A stretch of 64,000 nucleotides of DNA from Leptospira stimsonii (GTDB lineage: Bacteria; Spirochaetota; Leptospiria; Leptospirales; Leptospiraceae): the NCBI RefSeq assembly GCF_003545875.1, contig NZ_QHCS01000002.1, positions 755,001 through 819,000 of the forward strand, read 5' to 3'. The notes under the pieces are model-generated. The model did no database searches. It saw only the letters and a list, made by a program, of their open reading frames with translations, and was not told the DNA's origin. The position numbers and the translations under genes were made by a program. Below are positions 54,927 through 64,000 of the stretch, piece by piece (positions within the stretch are counted from its first letter, which is position 1; every line of letters begins with the position of its first letter).

Positions 54927-56225
54927 TTATTTTGAAGATACCGTGCTAGTTTCCAAATACAGTTCATACGGTGGTGGGACCGGATTCAATCCTTTTTCAA
55001 TTAAGTAAGATGCCCATTTCCTTTCTACAAGATCGCAGAAATCTCGAATCGTTCTTCCCGAATGTCCTTTCAAGCCTTCGGCGACCTGCATTCTTTCTTT
55101 TTCTGTTAGGTGAATGGCATATGTCTCCAGAACCTTCGCTCTTTCTCCACTGTCCGGAAGAGGAAAGTAGATGGTCCGATCGAATCTGGAAAGAAGGGCG
55201 TGATCCAGATCCTGTTTCCGGTTCGTAGCACCGATCGTAATCGAATTTCTCTGACTACTAAAACCGTCGATTTTTCGTAAAAGTACGGAAAGAATTTTGC
55301 GAGTGGCCTCGAACATTCCTTCTTCCCGACTTCCGGCCAAGGAATCGATTTCATCCAAAAATATGAGACAGGCTGTAAAAAGAGCCGCGGCGTCGAAAAC
55401 GTAAGCCATGTTTTGAGCGCTTTCTCCGTAGTATTTGCTCATAATGGATTCCACCGGGACGTAGATTAAGGGAAGACCCGTCATACAGGAAACTACTCTC
55501 GCCATCGTCGTTTTTCCTACGCCCGGATCTCCTTCGAAAAGGACGGCGCGGGGTCGGATATCGGTCGGAAACTTGCGGGTGAGTTTGGAAACTTCCTCCA
55601 AAAGATTCGGATTTTTGAGGGGAAGAATGATCGATTCCAGAATCTGTTGTTTTACGCCTTCGTATCCGGCTACGTGATCGAACGTGACGGACTTCCCGTT
55701 TTTTTCCGCGAGAATCGGATCGAAAACTTCGACTCCTAGGGCCGCGAGCAATTCTTCCGGTTTTGCGGTTTCGATGTTGTTTCCGGACTTTAAGAATTTA
55801 AAAAGCGAGAGTGTGGCGAAGAGTTCTTCCCTTGTGAAATCTCCTTTTTTGGTGATTTCGACTCGATTTTTCGTTCTTCCGGAGTAGAATCGAAAGCGGA
55901 TCGTATCCAAGAGATTTTTCGTTTCAAAAAGATTCTCATTGAGAGCCTGAATACAATAATAACCGGGTTCGAAGGTATGAATTCTGAGATTTTCGATATG
56001 ATTCTTTAGAATCTGAAGACAATCCAAAAGCGCAGACTTGGAGATCGATGGAACCTGAAATTCGATTTTTAGATCCTTTTTTTCGGAAGAAACGATGGGA
56101 AGATCCGTATTGGAAAATCCAAGGTTGGTCAGTTCCCCGTGGAGAAAACTTTTCGTTTTTGTAAAATCCACTTCGGAAAGTGTTCGATCTTCGGAAGAAG
56201 AATCTTGTGTAAAGGGGGAACTCAA
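54927..56225 (-). CDS. AAA-family ATPase with novel N-terminal domain
   Basis: A 432-residue protein, TTG start. Residues ~185-400 form a complete AAA domain: Walker A LFEGDPGVGKTTMARVVSCM, substrate-pore-like SKYYGESAQNM, Walker B LIFLDEIDSLAG, sensor ITIGATNRKQDLDHALLSRF with Arg fingers, and SGRTIRDFCDLVERKW. The first ~180 residues (LDCLQILKNHIENLRIHTFE, IRFRFYSGRTKNRVEITKKG) do not resemble a known adaptor domain. It diverges from fliN with 95 bp between. The substrate is unknown. Confidence 0.82.
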   Translation of the reverse strand: MSSPFTQDSSSEDRTLSEVDFTKTKSFLHGELTNLGFSNTDLPIVSSEKKDLKIEFQVPSISKSALLDCLQILKNHIENLRIHTFEPGYYCIQALNENLFETKNLLDTIRFRFYSGRTKNRVEITKKGDFTREELFATLSLFKFLKSGNNIETAKPEELLAALGVEVFDPILAEKNGKSVTFDHVAGYEGVKQQILESIILPLKNPNLLEEVSKLTRKFPTDIRPRAVLFEGDPGVGKTTMARVVSCMTGLPLIYVPVESIMSKYYGESAQNMAYVFDAAALFTACLIFLDEIDSLAGSREEGMFEATRKILSVLLRKIDGFSSQRNSITIGATNRKQDLDHALLSRFDRTIYFPLPDSGERAKVLETYAIHLTEKERMQVAEGLKGHSGRTIRDFCDLVERKWASYLIEKGLNPVPPPYELYLETSTVSSK

Positions 56226-56320
56226 GCGAATAATACCTCGTAAGAATCTGAAAATACTCTTGTAGGAATCTTAGATTCTGTCGATTTCTTTACTATCGGA
56301 TTCGGTTAGGAGAAGGAAAA

Positions 56321-56842
56321 ATGGGAGAAGGGTCACTCTCGCAGGAAGACATAGACGCACTTTTGACGGGCGGGGGTGGAGATGCACCGGCCGGAGGTGG
56401 AGGAGCGAGCGGATCCGATTTCAATCTCAGCGGAGAATTGGATTCTCTCTTGGGCGGCGGCAGTGGGGGCGGGGACGCGTTAGGCGGCGGATCCGATTCT
56501 CCTTCGTTCGCGGATATTTCCGCGGCGCTCGGACCTTCGGCGCCACCCACATCGGCTCCGAGATCTCCCAATCGACAAGCCTCTCCATCCCAGTCGACAA
56601 ACTTAAATTTGCTCATGGATGTAAACCTGGCTCTCACCGTAGAGTTGGGGAGAACGAATATGTTTATCAAAGACGTAAACGGTCTGAACGAAGGAACCGT
56701 TGTCGAATTGGATAAAAACGTAGGAGAGGATTTGGATATCCTTGCGAACGGTCGTTTGGTGGGTCGAGGAAAGTTGGTCGCTATGGACGATTTTTACGGA
56801 ATCCAAATCACGGAAATCGTGGATCAAAGCAGAAGGCTCTAA
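56321..56842 (+). CDS. fliN: Flagellar motor switch protein FliN with FliM-like N-terminal motif
   Basis: A 173-residue protein. The C-terminal SpoA domain (NLLMDVNLALTVELGRTNMF, LNEGTVVELDKNVGEDLDIL, ANGRLVGRGKLVAMDDFYGI) is FliN. The extreme N-terminus, SLSQEDIDALL, is the CheY-binding motif typical of FliM and FliY. A Gly/Pro-rich linker of about 70 residues (GGGGDAPAGGGG, GGGSGGGDALGGGS) joins them. So phosphorylated CheY may bind FliN directly here. It has a strong ribosome site and a terminator 38 bp downstream. Confidence 0.93.
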   Translation: MGEGSLSQEDIDALLTGGGGDAPAGGGGASGSDFNLSGELDSLLGGGSGGGDALGGGSDSPSFADISAALGPSAPPTSAPRSPNRQASPSQSTNLNLLMDVNLALTVELGRTNMFIKDVNGLNEGTVVELDKNVGEDLDILANGRLVGRGKLVAMDDFYGIQITEIVDQSRRL

Positions 56843-56880
56843 TTTTAGAAAAATAGTATATTCTAAATCTCTGTTCAACT

Positions 56881-56909
56881 AAAAACCCGGCCTTCTTAGC
56901 CGGGTTTTT
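56881..56909. terminator. Bidirectional Rho-independent terminator after fliN
   Basis: AAAAACCCGGC, the loop CTTCTTA and GCCGGGTTTTT form a perfect stem with a T-run in both directions. Confidence 0.92.
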
Positions 56910-56963
56910 GATTTCGATTTCGATCCCGCGTTTCAAACCACTTCTTCCCAAAACTTCGGAAGT

Positions 56964-57109
56964 TCCGATTTCTTAAATAGAACAAGTCTTTTGAAAAACC
57001 CTGTCCGCGGTCCGCGTTTTTTAGCCCAGGTTCTTAAACTCGGCATTGACGTCTTTTCATCGAAAGTGCAAAGTTTCGATTCTTCTTATAGAACAAGTCT
57101 TTTCGAAAA
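56964..57109. repeat. Pair of imperfect direct repeats
   Basis: The 15-mer TAGAACAAGTCTTTT occurs at 56978-56992 and 57089-57103, each preceded by CGATT plus a T-rich spacer and followed by GAAAA. The period is 111 bp. The repeats lie in the 350-bp gap between fliN and the SPFH operon, where no gene was seen. Confidence 0.7.
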
Positions 57110-57149
57110 GGCTTTAAGGGACTTTTAAGTCCGATTTCCAGTAGAATTC

Positions 57150-57185
57150 GGTCCTTCCTGAACGACACGTTTTTGAGGAAGGACC
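57150..57185. other. Perfect 10-bp inverted repeat downstream of the SPFH operon
   Basis: GGTCCTTCCT (57150-57159) and AGGAAGGACC (57176-57185) pair perfectly around a 16-nt loop, 8 bp after the stop of the last SPFH gene. There is no T-run on the minus-strand side, so it is not a standard terminator; it may protect the 3' end of the mRNA. Confidence 0.6.
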
Positions 57186-57193
57186 AAAAATTC

Positions 57194-58141
57194 TTATCCT
57201 TTTGTCGAAGTTGAATCCGTTGTTCCCAAGACCGATTTCAAAATGGAACGGAAGTTCGTAAGATTCATTGGAAGAACGATTTCGGTTTTTTTACCCGAGA
57301 TCTTTTCAAATTCTTTGATAAACTTTTGACCGATTCTGAGTTTTACCGCGTCTTTTCCGCCCTTTGAATTGATGGATTGTGCGAGAAGTTCGATTCCCTT
57401 TGCGGTCGCGACTGCGATCGCTTCTACTTCTTTGGCGACCCCTTCGGCCTCGTTGATCCTTTTTTGTTTTTCCCCTTCGGATTTGTTGATCGCTTCTTCT
57501 TTGAAACCGAGGGAACGGTTGATTCTCGCGTCTCTATCTCCTTCGGAAAGGGAAATCTGCGCCTTCTTCGTGATCTGAGCCTTCTTCTCCTTTTCCATCG
57601 CTTCAAGAATCGACTTGGGAGGAGTGATGTTAACGATTTCATACCGGTTTACTTTGATTCCCCAGGACTCGGTCGCTAAGTCCAGCACTTCAAGAATCTT
57701 ACTGTTGATCGCGTCCCTCGTTTCAAACGTTACATCGAGATCCATCGTCCCGATGATCGCACGCATCGTCGTCTGCGCAAGTTGGGAAGATGCAAACTGG
57801 TAGTCGTTGATCCCATAACTCGCTTTATGCGGATCCAAAACCTTGAGATAAAGAATCCCGTCCATTTCCACCTTTACGTTGTCCTTGGTGATACAAGTCT
57901 GTGGTGGAACGTCCGTCGCTTGTTCTTTCAGAGTGTGGTAGTAAGCGTCTCTTTCGATAAATGGCCAGAGAAGATGAAGACCGGCGTGTAAGGTCCTGCT
58001 GTATTTTCCGAATTTTTCGACTACGATACAGTCTTGAGCGGAAACGATCCGAATCGAACGGTAGAGTTTATAAGCAAAGTAGATTCCGAAGAGGGTCCAG
58101 AAAATGGTAACAAAGGTATTTTGTGCGGATTCGAAAAACAT
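57194..58141 (-). CDS. SPFH/band 7 protein (stomatin-like), paralog B
   Basis: The ATG at 58141 follows GGAGG AAAAGTAAT and gives 315 residues. It has one N-terminal membrane helix (TFVTIFWTLFGIYFAYKLYR), a band 7 domain (QDCIVVEKFGKYSRTLHAGL, HLLWPFIERDAYY, ATDVPPQTCITKDNVKVEMD) and a helical tail with SEGDRDARINRSLGFKEEAI. It closely resembles the gene upstream, so the pair arose by duplication. SPFH proteins form cage-like oligomers that organise membrane microdomains. Confidence 0.9.
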   Translation of the reverse strand: MFFESAQNTFVTIFWTLFGIYFAYKLYRSIRIVSAQDCIVVEKFGKYSRTLHAGLHLLWPFIERDAYYHTLKEQATDVPPQTCITKDNVKVEMDGILYLKVLDPHKASYGINDYQFASSQLAQTTMRAIIGTMDLDVTFETRDAINSKILEVLDLATESWGIKVNRYEIVNITPPKSILEAMEKEKKAQITKKAQISLSEGDRDARINRSLGFKEEAINKSEGEKQKRINEAEGVAKEVEAIAVATAKGIELLAQSINSKGGKDAVKLRIGQKFIKEFEKISGKKTEIVLPMNLTNFRSILKSVLGTTDSTSTKG

Positions 58142-58142
58142 A

Positions 58143-59084
58143 TTACTTTTCCTCCTTTCCCGTCTTGATTTCAGGAAGTTTGCCAGTGACTTTGGAAAGT
58201 CCTTCGAAAACACCGGCGATGTTCGCGAGTTCCGAAGGAAGAATCGTGGTTTTTGATTCGCTCAGGATCGTTCCGAGTCCTGTCAGATAATCTTCGGTGA
58301 TTTGCAGGTTCACGGCTTCGGAACCGCCTTCTTTCGAAATGGATTCCGCAATCATCTGAATTCCTTTCGCTTTTGCGGCGGCGATGACCTCGATCTCCAA
58401 GGCCTTTCCGTCGGCTTCGTTGATCTTTTTCATCTTTTCCCCTTCGGAGACGTTGATGGCTTCTTCTCTTTCTCCCACCGAACGATTGATCCGAGAAAGT
58501 TTCTCTCCTTCCGAGATCGTAATCTCCGCACGTTTGACACGTTCGGCCTTTACTTGTTCTTCCATTTCATGAAGAATTTCTTTCGGAGGGGAAATGTTTT
58601 TGATTTCGTAACGGGTGACCTTGATTCCCCATGGGTCCGTCGCTTCATCCAAAGCGCGCACAACGTGGGAATTGATATCGTCCCTTTCCGCAAACGTCTG
58701 ATCGAGAATGAGCTTTCCGATCTCGGAACGCAAAGTAGTTTGAGCGAGCTGTTGCGTCGCGAGCATGAAGTTTTCAATCGCATAAGACGCCTTATACGGA
58801 TCCACTACCTTGAGATATAGAATTCCGTCCACGGAGATGGAGACGTTATCCTTTGTGATACACATTTGGGGAGGAATGTCGATCGCGATCTCTTTTAGAT
58901 TTTGTCTGTATCGTACGACTTCGATGATCGGCCAAAGAAAGTGAAACCCCGCTTCCAGAGCTCCTTTGAAAACTCCGACTCTTTCCACGACAAAACAATA
59001 CTGTTGCGGAACGATGATAAACGTTTTGCGAATCAAGTAGATCAACGCAATGAAGAGTAACGTGAATATAAATCCTGCGGACAT
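58143..59084 (-). CDS. SPFH/band 7 protein (QmcA/stomatin-like), paralog A
   Basis: A 313-residue protein with an N-terminal membrane helix (FIFTLLFIALIYLIRKTFII), a band 7 domain (QQYCFVVERVGVFKGALEAG, IAIDIPPQMCITKDNVSISV) and a long helical region (EEQVKAERVKRAEITISEGE). It is nearly collinear with paralog B, whose ATG lies 1 bp after its stop. An NfeD gene lies 31 bp upstream. NfeD and SPFH proteins usually work together in membrane integrity. Confidence 0.9.
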   Translation of the reverse strand: MSAGFIFTLLFIALIYLIRKTFIIVPQQYCFVVERVGVFKGALEAGFHFLWPIIEVVRYRQNLKEIAIDIPPQMCITKDNVSISVDGILYLKVVDPYKASYAIENFMLATQQLAQTTLRSEIGKLILDQTFAERDDINSHVVRALDEATDPWGIKVTRYEIKNISPPKEILHEMEEQVKAERVKRAEITISEGEKLSRINRSVGEREEAINVSEGEKMKKINEADGKALEIEVIAAAKAKGIQMIAESISKEGGSEAVNLQITEDYLTGLGTILSESKTTILPSELANIAGVFEGLSKVTGKLPEIKTGKEEK

Positions 59085-59115
59085 AAATTCTCCTTTTAGT
59101 CTTTTAATTTTAAAT

Positions 59116-59580
59116 TCATTCTTCCGGAAGTTCCAAAGGTTCCACGAGGAAGGTCAGATTGTCTCTGCTAAGGATTCTCGCTTGGCTTCCTTGAGGAATG
59201 CGACTTTTCTTGGAAACGGCGTCCCATTCCACTCCTTGAAACAGAACCCTTCCACCCTTTCTTTCCACAAGGACATCCTTGACAACGGGTACGAGTCTTC
59301 CGATCTGATCGTCCGCGGGAATCGCGTGCTCGGTTTGTGCGGGGAAGAGTTTTCGGATGGTTTGACTTCCTACATAGATAAGACCGGTCGAGAGGGAAGC
59401 CCAGATTCCCAATTGCCAACCAAGGCTGAAGTCGAAAAAGTAAACGAGAATTCCGGTAAGAATTCCTGCGGCTCCCAGAAGGGCTACAAAGGTTCCCGGA
59501 ATAAAGAATTCGGCGAAAATCAAAAAGATTCCTCCGCCGATCCAGATTGTCACGGGTAAGTTGGAAAGAAAATCAGGCAT
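59116..59580 (-). CDS. NfeD-family membrane protein
   Basis: With the ATG at 59580 the protein has 154 residues: three membrane segments (IWIGGGIFLIFAEFFIPGTF, VALLGAAGILTGILVYF, LGIWASLSTGLIYVGSQTI) and a C-terminal OB-fold (RLVPVVKDVLVERKGGRVLF, GVEWDAVSKKSRIPQGSQAR). This is the short NfeD form without the serine protease domain. It is first in the operon with two SPFH genes. Confidence 0.88.
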   Translation of the reverse strand: MPDFLSNLPVTIWIGGGIFLIFAEFFIPGTFVALLGAAGILTGILVYFFDFSLGWQLGIWASLSTGLIYVGSQTIRKLFPAQTEHAIPADDQIGRLVPVVKDVLVERKGGRVLFQGVEWDAVSKKSRIPQGSQARILSRDNLTFLVEPLELPEE

Positions 59581-59629
59581 GAAAGACGCATTCTCCCGAG
59601 TGGAACAGATTCGTAAATTTTTTTCGCAG

Positions 59630-59666
<37 letters not shown>

Positions 59667-59673
59667 GATCGAA

Positions 59674-60132
59674 ATGATCCAAGGTAAGGCCATGAAAAAG
59701 AAAATTCTTCTCGTTTTGTTAACCGCACTTGTGTTACTCCAATTCCTCCCGCTGAACGCTCCGACCGGATCCAATCGGAATGAAATCAAGACGAACGAAG
59801 AAGTAAAAAAGATATTGAGGAAATCCTGTTACGATTGTCATTCCGATCTGACTGTCTGGCCCTGGTACACGAAAGTATTTCCGATCAATGTTTATCTGTA
59901 TCATCACGTGGAAGAAGGAAAAGGTGAGTTGAATTTTTCGGAATGGGAAACCCTGAGTAAAAAGGACAAGGCTAAAAAAGGGGATGAAATTTTGGAAGCT
60001 CTTGAGGAGGGAGAAATGCCGCTGAGTGATTACGTTCTTCTTCATCCGAATGCAAAAATATCGAAGGAAGAATTGGAAGTTTTGAAAAACTGGATCCAAG
60101 GTTTGGAAGAAGACTTCCAGAAAGAACCGTAA
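59674..60132 (+). CDS. Haem-binding domain protein
   Basis: A 152-residue protein with a signal or anchor segment (ILLVLLTALVLLQFLPL). A haem-binding motif KSCYDCHSDLTVWPWYTKVF lies near residue 50, and LHPNAKISKEELEVLKNWI closes the fold, as in the small haem-binding domain family (PF14376-like). An ATG at 59674 follows AAAGGA; an internal ATG at 59692 is the alternative start. It is expected in the periplasm as a small redox or haem-binding protein. Confidence 0.82.
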   Translation: MIQGKAMKKKILLVLLTALVLLQFLPLNAPTGSNRNEIKTNEEVKKILRKSCYDCHSDLTVWPWYTKVFPINVYLYHHVEEGKGELNFSEWETLSKKDKAKKGDEILEALEEGEMPLSDYVLLHPNAKISKEELEVLKNWIQGLEEDFQKEP

Positions 60133-60154
60133 AAAATAAACTGACGAAGTTCTT

Positions 60155-62435
<2,281 letters not shown>

Positions 62436-62439
<4 letters not shown>

Positions 62440-63065
62440 CGACCGAATCGGACAAAACCAAGATGGGAAGTTTTCTTCCGGTCGTAAAGGAGTTGGCGGT
62501 TTATACCTCCGGCTCCAGCACGAATCGTATTTTAGAAAAACTTTCCACGTTTTCGGTGCAAGAATCCGAATGTAGGGTTGCGATCATGGAGACCAACGAC
62601 GGGAAAAATCTTCCCGATCATTTGGTGGAAATTCTGAGATTGTTTCGAATCGTTCATTTCAAACGGCAGGAAGTAAACTCGTATTACGAAACCGCGATGT
62701 CGAAATACGGAGTCATCAATTCTCTGACCGCGAAAAGAAGACCGACCGACGACGAAGCGAGGATCAAACAGGTCCTCACCGATTATATTCTAAAAATTGA
62801 ATCTTATTTCGAAAAGAACGACATTTCCGACGAGGCGCTGATCAAGGAAATCAACCGATTCTTATCCGAACTCGAATCCTTTCATTTGTTAAACGAAGAC
62901 AACCTTGGTTCTCTGGTTCTTTCCGCAAAAGCGATTTCTCTTCTACAACCTCCGATGGAAAAGTTGATCGCCTGTTATAAGGATTACGATCAGGTGGAAT
63001 CCATTTTGAAACGCCTGATTCGGATCGGAGAAATGATCATCGAGGACGCAAAAGCCCCTGGATGA
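62436..63065 (+). CDS. Hypothetical protein linked to the cyclophilin
   Basis: A 209-residue cytoplasmic protein, overlapping the PPIase stop by 4 bp (ATGA). It is mostly helical (NRFLSELESFHLLNEDNLGS, LVLSAKAISLLQPPMEKLIA, CYKDYDQVESILKRLIRIGE). No membrane segment, signal or known motif was recognised. It completes the argH-PPIase run of overlapping genes. Confidence 0.65.
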
Positions 63066-63122
63066 TCTAAAAAGAGGGATTTTTTCAAAGCTTTTGGGAG
63101 AAACTGCCGAAAATAAACCAGA

Positions 63123-64000
63123 ATGATCCGGATTCTCCTCCTAATCTTTTTGACTCCATGGCTTCTTTGGGCCTTCCCAAAACGGGACGCCCGAGGATCC
63201 GTCTCTGAAAATTATCTCAGACAACAAGGAATGATTTCCTTGGATCTGAAGAAGATCCATTTCCGCGAAAACGACCGGATTCCCGTAAAGATGTCCATCA
63301 CCAACACCGGGAACGAAGTGGTAAGAATTTTTCCTTCCGGAAGAGATTTGGAATCGTATCGAATCGTGGTTCGAGACGAAGACGGAAATCAGATTCCGGA
63401 ACGAGACGAAGAAAGAAGAATGGATCCCGTTTTAAAACGAAGAAACACGATCGAATCCCTGGAAGGAAAGGAAATCAAAGAAATCATTCTACACAAAGAC
63501 GAGGTCTTTTCGAAAGAAATCGATTTGAATGCTCGCTTTGATCTAAATCCGGGTAAGAAATATTTCGTCACCGCTTACTTTCATCCGAATATCACGGAAA
63601 TGCCCGCCCTTTTTATCCGTTCCCGCAATCAGCCCTATTTCTTTTACGAGGAAAAACACAAGGAACCCGTTCTTTCCGCGATTCCGGAAAAAGATCCCAC
63701 CGTGGACGGATTGGAACCCGAAGAGGTGATTCATCTTTTTCTCGGCTCGGAGAAGAAAAAAAATTGGACTCATCATTTTAAGTGGATCTATTTTCCGGAA
63801 TACATCCAAGCGTATGATCAGTATTCGGAAGAATACAACCGTTCCGAAGAATCGGAAAGAGACTTTCTTCTTGAGAATTTTAAAAAGTATCTGACCGAGT
63901 CCAGAGCGGGACTTCTGGATTCTTATAGAATTCAGAGCGTGGAGAATGTTTCTCCGAGTTTGGCAAAAGTCACCGTCTTTGTGGAAAGAAGATTGAATCG
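63123..64000 (+). CDS. Exported protein of unknown function, C-terminus cut by window edge
   Basis: Open from ATG 63123 to the right edge (about 292 codons, no stop). It has a signal sequence (IRILLLIFLTPWLLWAFP) and then beta-rich sequence (MISLDLKKIHFRENDRIPVK, MSITNTGNEVVRIFPSGRDL, ESYRIVVRDEDGNQIPERDE, KYFVTAYFHPNITEMPAL), like the immunoglobulin-like or CARDB-like folds of periplasmic proteins. The later part (IQAYDQYSEEYNRSEESERD) is helical and acidic. No family recognised. Confidence 0.6.
   Translation, partial: MIRILLLIFLTPWLLWAFPKRDARGSVSENYLRQQGMISLDLKKIHFRENDRIPVKMSITNTGNEVVRIFPSGRDLESYRIVVRDEDGNQIPERDEERRMDPVLKRRNTIESLEGKEIKEIILHKDEVFSKEIDLNARFDLNPGKKYFVTAYFHPNITEMPALFIRSRNQPYFFYEEKHKEPVLSAIPEKDPTVDGLEPEEVIHLFLGSEKKKNWTHHFKWIYFPEYIQAYDQYSEEYNRSEESERDFLLENFKKYLTESRAGLLDSYRIQSVENVSPSLAKVTVFVERRLN

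Overview
The window looks like the chromosome of a Leptospira species, most likely of the pathogen-related clade. The main signs are two tandem FlaB-type flagellin genes, a LipL46-like lipoprotein, an FcpB-like flagellar sheath protein, many lipoproteins with spirochaete-style lipoboxes, dispersed single tRNA genes, and flagellar genes scattered among housekeeping genes. Species was not determined and base composition was not computed. Genes are dense and ordinary over most of the window. No insertion sequence, CRISPR array or prophage was recognised. Both ends cut a gene: an O-antigen ligase-like protein at the left and an unrecognised exported protein at the right.

Layout. 1-3.7 kb: two polytopic envelope glycan proteins. 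3.8-6.2 kb: an EAL protein converging on a PilZ protein (c-di-GMP turnover and sensing). 6.3-9.3 kb: guaB of eukaryote-like type, a LolA-like protein and rsmE. 9.3-11.9 kb: a Cys-rich lipoprotein, thiS-thiE, a WecG/TagA glycosyltransferase and a small coiled-coil membrane protein. 12-20.7 kb: lysS, a large GT2, a polysaccharide deacetylase, a DUF1993 protein, tRNA-Leu, a CDP-alcohol phosphatidyltransferase, tRNA-Asp and fliG. 20.7-24.1 kb: pyruvate dehydrogenase E1alpha, E1beta and E2 leading straight into fliG.

24.2-28.5 kb is the most interesting part. It is a five-gene operon encoding a photoactive yellow protein (PYP) with its chromophore Cys, an aromatic amino acid lyase with the His-Leu selectivity pair of tyrosine ammonia-lyase, an AMP-forming ligase expected to activate p-coumarate, and two proteins that share an undescribed coiled-coil domain. 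Together this is a self-contained blue-light receptor module: tyrosine to p-coumarate to activated p-coumarate to thioester on PYP. It sits directly upstream of, and divergent from, the two flagellin genes (29.1-31.3 kb), which makes a light-to-motility link worth testing. The PYP has natural changes at the chromophore pocket (Phe for Tyr42, Ala for Thr50, Val for Arg52), and the ligase lacks the usual A10 lysine.

31.5-36.4 kb: a cytochrome c lipoprotein, a possible CheX remnant, a TetR-HPP operon with a palindromic operator, a 0.9 kb non-coding region with a duplicated element of about 183 bp, and lipL46. 36.4-41.9 kb: cell-wall and envelope proteins (NamZ-like, DUF2797, M48 protease, DUF2157 and GDYXXLXY pair). 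41.9-46.6 kb: an oxidoreductase and an MlaEFD lipid transport operon led by an exported aromatic repeat protein. 46.6-50.7 kb: ddl, then metX-metW and metY. 51-56.8 kb: an outer membrane barrel protein, an fcpB-zinc ribbon-second rsmE operon, an AAA ATPase and a fliN whose N-terminus carries a FliM-like CheY-binding motif. 57.2-59.6 kb: an NfeD-SPFH-SPFH membrane microdomain operon. 59.7-64 kb: a haem-binding protein, argH, a cyclophilin lipoprotein and two proteins of unknown function.
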